Shown piece after piece: positions 31,605 to 38,876 of a DNA stretch of 38,876 nucleotides (its first letter is position 1; every line of letters starts with the position of its first letter). Position numbers and translations under genes: made by a program. The notes beneath the pieces are model-generated. The model saw nothing but the letters and a program-made list of their open reading frames with translations, was not told where the DNA came from and searched no databases. The DNA comes from Hypsibius dujardini. Lineage: Eukaryota > Tardigrada > Eutardigrada > Parachela > Hypsibiidae. The stretch covers positions 1 to 38,876 of the forward strand of contig LRSR01005194.1 in assembly GCA_001579985.1 (NCBI GenBank), given 5' to 3'.

Positions 31605-34600
31605 ATGAACAATAGCACACAATTATTTCCGCCGCTCAACGAAACTGCAACGACAATGGCTACATTCCAATACTTCCCTCAATTAGTCTGGATCTGCGCC
31701 GTCCTGATTACAACCGCTTTCGGAACGTTTGCTAATGTTCTTCTTCTGGTGACGCTTTGCGTGTATAAACCCTTGCGTCAATCCTCCAGCTGCCCATTAA
31801 TCATCCACTGTATTGCCATCAACCTTTATATGACTGCTGTTACCGTTCCTGCATCCACCATCCCGTCGTTTCTCGGACCGAATTTCGACCTGCCTCATAA
31901 TTTTTGCCGATATCAAGTTAGTTATTAAAGAAAAATGCAGACATGGAGTTTAAATTTATATGCTGATTTAGGATGATTTTTCTTTTATAATTTTCTAAAA
32001 TTTTGGCTAAATACAGTACAGGTACACACTTAGGGAACGTTTAACAATTATGTCAGCAAATTTAGGGGGGTACGTGTCAGCAATCGATGACGAGCTCTGA
32101 CGTATAGGGGGTGGGGGTCTGTCCTTGGATTACGTCACCAATTTTAAATCTCAACATTTCCTTGATTCTGAGAGTTTGAAAAAACGTGTATTTCAGTAAC
32201 ATTTTATAGACCTGTATGCCATTATTCTTCCCTTCATTTGAGCATCATACTAGTACTGACAAGAGGTTCCGATAGCTCCACCAGAAAAACAGGTACGTCA
32301 CTTGGGGGGGCTACATCTACTTGATGCCTTCTCCACCAGCGCATTGGAATCGCCAGTCTCAGGAATTTCTATTTTTGTTTCAAAGAACCACTTCTGCATG
32401 ACACTGGACGAGGAAGAAGATCTTGATGACGAAGACTAGGAAATACGAAGAGACTGTCGACCGACATTCCCATCATTACCGATCTAGATGCTTTCTTCGT
32501 TCTGATTTTGAAAATGCGGATAACTAAGTGTTATCGGTGCTGAAATTTTATTATTAAATCGGAAATTTTAGATTTTGACGCATAGGGGGTTCCAACGGCG
32601 CTGACATTAGCGTTTGAAATTCGGGGGGGGGCGTAGAAAAAAAACTGACGGGCTCTGATAGTGGGGAGGTAGGGGGTAAGGTCGCCTAATATCGAGCGCT
32701 GACGTAATTGTTGGACGTTCCCTTAAAATACAAGTCACCATCTCCTGAAACTTATCATTTAGTGATTCTAATAATTTTACATTACGTTTGATTTATACAA
32801 GACAGCGACGATGTCTTTCCAAGTGCATGCCGCCTTATTTCATCATCTTTAATTAAAGTACATACGCATTAACGCGAGTTATAACGCCCAATGTCGTCAA
32901 ATGATGACATAGCGACCTCCAAATTTTTCACGCAGAGGAAGCTTTAGCCTTTAGCTTTAGTATTAAAAGTTGGTATCTTGCTTAAAAATCAGAAATTATA
33001 CTTTGGTCATTTGCTACTTGACCAATGTCCAGCAGAAATTGCTGAAGTTAACCAGTTTTCATTTTTTTAACGAAAAAGGTTTCCGCAGGCTGTGAGCCGG
33101 CCAAATATGTGGTTTGGCTGTGAGCCATGTGATTTTTTTCACCCAACAAGTTGACCATCTATTGACAGTCTCCGAAATTAATTATCTGAGTCAGATTGTT
33201 GACTAGCACGTGGCCAGTGGTCAACAGAATTGCCCAATTTTTGTCTAACAACGAACAAAACTTACTACTATGGAAAATTATCGATTGATTGATTGATGTT
33301 TTGACCAAATATGGCGGAGACAAGTGCAAGAACCATTTTTCAGCCCCAATTTTGTTTCTTATCGACAGTAAACAGTATAGTCAGCCCAAGGAACACGAAT
33401 TTTTTAAAGTCGCCCGAAAAATTGTAATTTTTTTTCTTAATGGAACAGAACTATGAAAGGACAAAATTCTTCTGGCAGTCAAATCCTCTTCGATTTGGCA
33501 CAGGGCGTTAACGGGCTAACCGGACTCGTTTGAAAATAATTAATAAAGTATACCGTAAGAACAGCCGCCTTTTCAGGTATTATTTTCCTCCGCATATCCA
33601 CTCATCGCTTTTTCCGAGTGCCTTCTCGCTCTGCATCGCCTCAGCGCCGTTATCCTCCCAGACGTTTTTCGTTCAATTACCACCCGAAAAGCAACGACAG
33701 TTCTGATTGTCCTACCGTGGCTAATGACCACTATCCTAAACGCGTTTCCCGTCGCGGAGGTTGGCTTTAAGTTTATCCGAAGTAAGGTCACGGGAGGCTG
33801 CGCCTTCATTTCGACAGAAGGATCTACCTTCCACATGTTGCTCTTGTCGATATTCGCCAGCCATGCTCCGACGGCTGTGATGGGATTAAGCTACCTTGTG
33901 GTTCTGGTGAAGACATCGAGGGATCTGAAAAGGCGGAGAAGCAGCCGAAATTTGCGGCGAAGGATGGAGATCAGCCGGACGCTGTTTGTTTCTTTTCTAT
34001 GGCAATGCATGACGATATATCCGATCTTGTTCTTGCTGGCATTTTTTGGGAAACAATTTTCGACGAATATCCCACTGCAACTTGGAATTCGTTGGCTGAC
34101 ACACAGCTACAGCGCCATTAATCCGGTTTGTCGATATGTGAAATGCCGATTTTCACCTTCTCCCCTTTATAACATTTTGAAATTCAAAAAAAGCCAAATG
34201 AAGGTTTGAAAGTTCCAATAAACGGTGTTGGAAAAAATATTAATATTGAAAATAACCATCGGTTGGAAAGAAAAGAGATTACAATAAAATAAACGGTATT
34301 TTAACCGTAACGGTATTTAAGTGAAGTGGTTAATAAAGTTTAAAAATGTTGATTTACTTAATTATTAATGTTCCCCTTGATATGCTTATGCCAAACCCAC
34401 ACGTGATTGCGGTAATTTATCACCGACGTGAAAAATTCACCCAATCACATTTAATTTGTAGGTTCTTTTTTCCAGTTAATTTATTTTGAATTCCAAAAGG
34501 TAGCGCAAGTCGCAACCTTTTGGAATATCTATAGGCGATTCATTTGCTGGCATGTTCTCACGTGTTTTAATCTTTAACGTCTCGTCTTTAATACGAGGAA

Positions 34601-35409
34601 CCTGGCCGAATTCTAGCGTCCGTGCCTGCTAGCTAAATTCGGGGCTCTCTGGTTTAATGAAGATCACATGTGTCATATCAAGCGAAACCTTCACCACTAC
34701 TTATCTGATATATGTTGCGCCATTTTGTTCTCACCAATCAATTTCCATCAATTAGAGCCGCAGGAAACACGCTAGCTCCTTTTCCGGTTGTTTAGACGAC
34801 TTGATAGTGCGACCGTTAAATTAGTTGAGAAGTGGGCAGGGACACGCTCTAAAAAGTAAAAAGTGTTTGGATGATTGAAACGCATGCAACGCCCCTTCGA
34901 TTTTAGTTGAAAATGTCAGTCATGTTTCTGTCTGATTCTCTGTCTCTAGCGATATTTGTTTCTTCCAAATTTAAGTCCAATAATTTTCAGCTGGGCCCGT
35001 TTTCTGCAGGCGTGGAAGGCCAACAAAAAAGCATTGCTTCTTCCTTTGGGCTCGTTACACTGAATTAACTATTTATATTTCAAAGTGGCTCAAATTTAGC
35101 CGGAAAACAGGATGGTTAAAATTTGGCCAGACTCCTCGTACAAATATACCAAGTCCTTGAAAGTTTACTTCGTTAATAAGTATTTTCGCACTTGGCCATG
35201 ATGCCCGTTAATGTGTGTCTTTTTAGGTGTTTTTCTGGGCCAGCAGCCGGCTATTCCAGGAAGGAGCTCGGGAGGTGTTTCGTTGCCGTTGTTGGATGCA
35301 GTTAAAGCAGCACGGTTCTGTCGGACCGCAAGGAGAACCGCACGGAGAAGGAACGAATAGAGAAATGAGCACGAATGCTCCGACACGTGACAGGAGCTTG
35401 CGTTATTGA
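31605..35409 (+). CDS. GPCR C: rhodopsin-class receptor, three exons, 347 aa, paralogue of GPCR B
   Basis: Exons 31605-31916, 33577-34125 and 35227-35409 join in phase 0, giving 348 codons with stop. The N-terminus has NST and NET sequons. TM1 (FGTFANVLLLVTL) and YKPLRQSS match GPCR B; TM2 leads to FLGPNFDLPHNFCRYQ with the TM3 Cys at residue 101. Exon 2 carries LLALHRLSAV in place of DRY, GGCAF as the loop-2 Cys, a very basic third loop (KRRRSSRNLRRRMEISR), TM6 and TM7 ending SAINP. The donor CCG|GTTTGT cuts NPxxY after Pro, as in GPCR B. Exon 3 after CTTTTTAG reads VFFWASSRLFQEGAREVF, helix 8, then a polar tail. Introns of 1660 and 1101 bp hold mobile elements. A readthrough frame past NP to 34209 exists but lacks helix 8. 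Confidence 0.85.
32030..32726. mobile_element. DNA element with GGGAACGT inverted termini in GPCR C intron 1
   Basis: The left end reads TTAGGGAACGTTTAACAAT and the right end is the inverse of TTAAGGGAACGTCCAACAAT; both continue TATGTCAGC or TACGTCAGC. The right side has TTAA and the left TTA, so the target was probably TTAA with one base lost. The 697-bp unit holds G-rich runs and a short acidic reading (DEEEDLDDED and stop, about 32409-32439) but no transposase. Confidence 0.75.
34491..34525. repeat. Short perfect hairpin in GPCR C intron 2
   Basis: TTCCAAAAGG and CCTTTTGGAA form a perfect 10-bp stem with a 15-base loop that itself contains the pair GCG/CGC. No known structured RNA is recognised. 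Confidence 0.5.
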
Positions 35410-35805
35410 ACTTTTACACATAAATCTTTGCATTATAACCCCTAAGACAGAAAATACCTCGATCATACAGTAGATCTGAGATGATACAAAGAATAGTTCG
35501 ATGCTTTCGACATCTGATCCTTGTGATGTTACAGCCTGTTGGCCGCAGTCACCAGCGAGATGTCCATTGATGGCTTTCCATAAGGCGCACGTCTAACTCG
35601 AATTCGTGACGGGAGTTCGTGTAGCGACTTAAAAGAGGCGCCTTTTGTTGTTTGAATGTCTGAATGTGATTGCGAACCAGAATAATTACGAATTGAGATA
35701 TTTCTGTAGGGAACGGAGTTACAATACGGAATTCTTAGTGCCGAATGGGTTTCTGTAGAAACTTGCGACGGGTTCGCTCTAAGAAGTCATGGTAGCGGCA
35801 AGAAA

Positions 35806-36253
35806 GAGCACGAGGTAAAACTTTTAATTCGGCTAACGGGCAAAATCGCTTTTAATTCGGCTAGCTTTTTGCGTTCCAAGCTCCCTCAGTGTCAGTGACT
35901 TGAATACAGACGTTGAAACTTTGATAAAGTCAAACAAAATTTTGCCTAAAAGAGGAAATTGAGAGAGGGGCAGGAATATCTTTGAAGAGCTTAGACGGTT
36001 GTTTTGAAAAAGTAAGAAAACATTTTGCTGTAAAAGTGACGGAATTGAGGCTGTAGAGGCGCCACTCGCCGGTGCAGCTCAGGCATACTAGCACACCTTA
36101 CAGTCTACACACTCTTGTCAGACACACACAGGCACATTGCAGTTCACAGCAGGTGCGTTCATTCTTGTATTGAGAAGTGCGACACTTGCGCCCCCTAGCC
36201 GAATTAAAAACGATTTTGCCCGTTAGCCGAATCAAAAGTTTTACTTCGTACTC
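35806..36253. mobile_element. Nonautonomous element with about 60-bp inverted termini
   Basis: The left end GAGCACGAGGTAAAACTTTT, followed by ATTCGGCTAACGGGCAAAATCG and a second ATTCGGCTAG, is mirrored at the right end with few changes. ATTCGGCTA occurs twice in each terminus as a subterminal repeat. The interior of 448 bp has CA-rich tracts and no coding capacity. No clear target-site duplication is seen, so the superfamily is open. Confidence 0.8.
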
Positions 36254-37486
36254 AACTTGATAGTTAAGTCACGATCGCTTAAGGCGATATGAGACTAAAT
36301 AGCAAGCCGTATGGGACAGTGATAGATGGGGCGCCAAGCAGTGCGACCAACCGTCACATCCTCCAAATTAAGGACGTGAAAAGCTACCAGTGAATATTGT
36401 TTAACTTACAGTCAGTCCCAAGAAAACCTCTGCTCACGTGACTTTTGTTTTCTAAACTGGCCGAAAACCCCGCCCTAAAATGAACCGTTTCTGTGCGACC
36501 GATCAGAACATGCAGTGTATACTTAATGCATAATTATACATCATATTTCGAATCAAAACGCAAGCAGGCAAACAATAAACAAGTAAAATGACAGAAATAA
36601 ACATTTGAACAATACAAACATTGAGAGAAAAATAAATTCGGAACCGAAATTCAAATTTAGACATCACAACATTTTTGAAAAACAGTTAACAACTATAATT
36701 TAAAGCGTTAAACCTCAATACCCCGATCGAAATCAAAAATTCTGCATAACTTTCTGCCGCAAAGTGTGAACTGCCATTGCTGCTTCAGGAGGAATTCGCC
36801 TTCCTTTGACCATATTTAAGTCAAATTTTACTAAATCAGCCAATCAAAAGCAAGAGCAGCAACAGAAAACAGCAGTCATGAAAAGCTGCAAAAAAAGCTG
36901 ATGAAAACTCGAATTCAAATCTTTGGGCAGTTTCCCTGCAATTAAGTCATCAGTTATTGCAGTCCTATACACAGGTAAACTGCTATTTGTTTTTTGAGAT
37001 TGCGAGATAAGCCAATTTTTGGTGGGCCACTCGGTTCAATTACCTCCATCTACTAATATCGAAAAAATTTTATTCGCACACTTGTCGCACCACATCGCTC
37101 TCTGTGCGCAAAAAGCCTATGTTATGCAAGCGAAGTTTTTCTTGGGGCTAACTGTACTAGCTTACCCTTGTACCATTGCGATAGATTAAAAAACGACCTT
37201 ACATCAACCTCTTGAGATGGAAGAACAGTGATACTTCACACCAACCAAGTTATCACACTAACACGCTTCGTCACAATTAGGCTTATTGAGATTTTTGTTT
37301 TAACACATGCGGGAACCTGGGGGGTCTTATTTGCAATGACCCTGGGATTTCAAAAAATACTCAAGAACGTCTTTTGCTTTCACCACTAGCAAGTATGTTT
37401 AGACCTTTCTTAAACTGTCGCTGTAGAAAATGTCGTAGAAAATTATCATGGATGTCCATGTAGCATATAAACCCCCACCATGAAAG
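36254..37486. other. Gene-free region
   Basis: AT-rich with no recognisable gene, RNA or repeat. It may hold the 3'UTR of the secreted-peptide gene. Confidence 0.3.
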
Positions 37487-37657
37487 TCAACCGCGGCGTG
37501 ACGGGAGCCAGTCTCGTCCGGAAAGGTCACGTTTGTCACGTTGAGTAGCGGTGGAAACTTTGCGATATTTCACTGCGCCTGTTGCCCATCCATTGATGCA
37601 TGACCCGAACGTTGCAGCCATCGCCAGCAATAACATTAGACTGCTGAAGAGCTGCAT
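37487..37657 (-). CDS. Small secreted peptide precursor, 56 aa
   Basis: The minus strand starts MQLFSSLMLLLAMAATFGSC, a clear signal peptide, and is followed by about 36 residues that include QRDKR and then DLSGRDWLPS, RRG and a stop. Dibasic KR and RR sites bracket a ten-residue stretch, as in a prohormone or neuropeptide precursor. A TTTTTTAG acceptor lies five bases before the ATG, so translation begins just inside exon 2. A TATA box and a 5' noncoding exon with a perfect GTGAGT donor lie upstream. The peptide family is not recognised; a small secreted effector is possible. A donor-like CG|GTTGAC near the stop could add a further exon. Confidence 0.5.
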   Translation of the reverse strand: MQLFSSLMLLLAMAATFGSCINGWATGAVKYRKVSTATQRDKRDLSGRDWLPSRRG

Positions 37658-37948
37658 TCTGCCTAAAAAACAAATGAGCAACAGCTGAAATTAACCGAGG
37701 AAATCAAAGGGTCAATGAGCTGAATGAATTCGTTCTTATGAAAAGATAGCTCAGTTTTGAATTGATGAGTTCAGAAAAATTAAGCCTCCCCCGCCATTTA
37801 AAGGGGACTATAAATTGGTCTCACTTTATTGGGGAAAAAAGTTACAAAAATAAGACATAAAAACGTATTTTTTAACAAATAATGTAACGAGCAAACAAAA
37901 CCTCGTGAAGGCAAAACAAACATCTTGAAAATAAACCCACAAACTCAC

Positions 37949-37995
37949 CTCAAATGTCGTTTGCGCACCCTGTTTAACAATGTTAGATAGCTTCA
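37949..37995 (-). other. 5' noncoding exon of the secreted-peptide gene
   Basis: The minus strand ends TTTGAG|GTGAGT at 37949, an ideal donor that matches the acceptor at 37663-37664 and gives a 286-bp GT-AG intron. The upper boundary is estimated as about 30 bases below the TATA box. Confidence 0.4.
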
Positions 37996-38018
37996 ATTAA
38001 GAAGCACCCAAGTAGTGG

Positions 38019-38027
38019 TATATATAT
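38019..38027 (-). promoter_or_regulatory. TATA box of the secreted-peptide gene
   Basis: ATATATATA on the minus strand, about 70 bases upstream of the predicted donor of the noncoding exon. The position fits a start site near 37995. Confidence 0.4.
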
Positions 38028-38701
38028 GCTGTATACAAAATGTATTAAGCAGAGACAGAGTTGGGTTGAAGCTGTTACATGTTTTACGGATCCACCCGTG
38101 CCTTTTATACCGTAAAGCAATAGATACTAGAAGCACCCAGAACCGCTCCTGTATTCTAACGGTCAGTTTCATCTTTTAGCAAGGATGTAAAACAATAAGA
38201 ATTGACGTCACTGCAGATCTTGCAAACCGACGCGGATTGCGCGCTAAAATCCGTTCTTTCTGTGTCCAAACAAAGACAATAGTTTTAGAGTGCATGCGCC
38301 CGTGCGTCAACTGCACCGAAGAACCGCGCACATCCGTATGTCGTGCACACGGATGCAGTCATATTTGTTGCGCATTCCCTGTCAAATGTCACTTCTGATT
38401 GTGAGTCCTGGCATATGGAAGCAGCATGGCAAAGACGACATAGGCGCGAGACAGAACATTTCGGCAACCCGCTTCCGTGTCATAATATTGTATTCCGTGC
38501 AGTTATGTCACATTTACGTCTGTCGGTTTTTATCGACATGACCTCCTGTACACAAGTTAACAAAAAAATTTTAAGACGGGGCGCAGGAAAACTAAGAAAA
38601 TTATTTTCACAAAGTTACGTAAGAAAATTAACGAAATTAAAATGCGAATATGGAAAAGTTCCTACTTATTAAATGCAATTGCAGTCAGAAACTGCAGTTT
38701 C
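38028..38701. other. No gene recognised
   Basis: Open frames of 60 to 109 codons overlap on both strands (38285-38672) without motifs or splice support. Confidence 0.3.
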
Positions 38702-38876
38702 TTAACCCTCTGAGTGCCGGTCAGCTTACACTGGCTTAATTCTTCCTTCAAACTCCATTTGCTCATCGAGCATTTGCACTTTTTTGATACGGTTTTTTGC
38801 TTTGATCCTCTAACAAAACCGTAAAATATAAAGTAAAAACAACTTTTGAAAAAAAACTTTCGGAAGTGGTGAGAAC
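38702..38876. mobile_element. Terminus of a TTAA (piggyBac-type) element, cut by the window edge
   Basis: TTAACCCTCTGAGTGCCGG is the typical form of a piggyBac-type end (TTAA followed by CCC) and resembles the start of the element at 23841 (TTAACTCTCTGAAGACGGG). The other end is outside the window. Confidence 0.45.

Noticed and set aside
34126-34209. Continuation of GPCR C exon 2 past NP to a stop
   Set aside because: Same reason: the exon at 35227-35409 supplies helix 8 and is homologous to the last exon of GPCR B.
1-38876. CRISPR arrays, bacterial operons, tRNA or rRNA genes
   Set aside because: No regularly spaced repeats of that kind, no ribosome-binding pattern and no cloverleaf or rRNA signature was seen.

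Overview
The window is animal nuclear DNA. Genes are split by GT-AG introns, from very short (60-102 bp) to about 1.8 kb, and there are no bacterial signals. The encoded proteins are metazoan: a CDR2/centrocortin coiled-coil protein, rhodopsin-class GPCRs and a membrane guanylyl cyclase fragment. Several divergent local GPCR paralogues with N-terminal glycosylation sites fit a small invertebrate such as a tardigrade. That assignment is inference; no sequence here proves the species.

Layout. 1-162: 3' part of an LTR. 1380-1885: an exon-containing cassette, repeated at 6753-7292. 1939-2620 (+): broken 3' end of a receptor-type guanylyl cyclase. 3231-6123 (+): multi-exon GPCR A, with a complete solo LTR (4669-4989) in its long intron. 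8215-8583 (-): GPCR pseudogene. 10861-13324 (-): GPCR B, three exons, 359 codons. 14131-18738 (-): CDR2-like gene, five exons, 476 codons, with a TGTC/TGCC microsatellite in intron 3. 19631-19847: hAT-like MITE. 20.7-22.5 kb: no recognisable gene. 23379-23537 (+): terminal exon of an unknown gene. 24642-25874 (-): intronless 410-codon gene of unknown family. 26.9-28.9 kb (-): decayed pieces resembling a Polinton/Maverick element (P-loop ATPase and adenain-type protease). 29-30.2 kb: C-rich dispersed repeats. 31206-31371 (+): orphan GPCR-like exon. 31605-35409 (+): GPCR C, three exons, 347 codons, paralogous to GPCR B. 37487-37995 (-): small secreted-peptide gene with a 5' noncoding exon.

GPCR A, B and C, the pseudogene and the orphan exon look like a local birth-and-death cluster of chemosensory or peptide receptors. 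B and C share a phase-0 intron that cuts the TM7 NPxxY motif after NP, and both last exons encode helix 8 plus tail. Their first introns lie about ten codons apart, and the one in B is flanked by an exact 8-bp duplication. The cluster is riddled with nonautonomous elements, including at least three, probably four, with TTAA ends, and two of them lie inside GPCR introns.

Limits: exon models come from reading splice sites and conserved motifs by eye. UTRs and alternative isoforms are mostly not determined.
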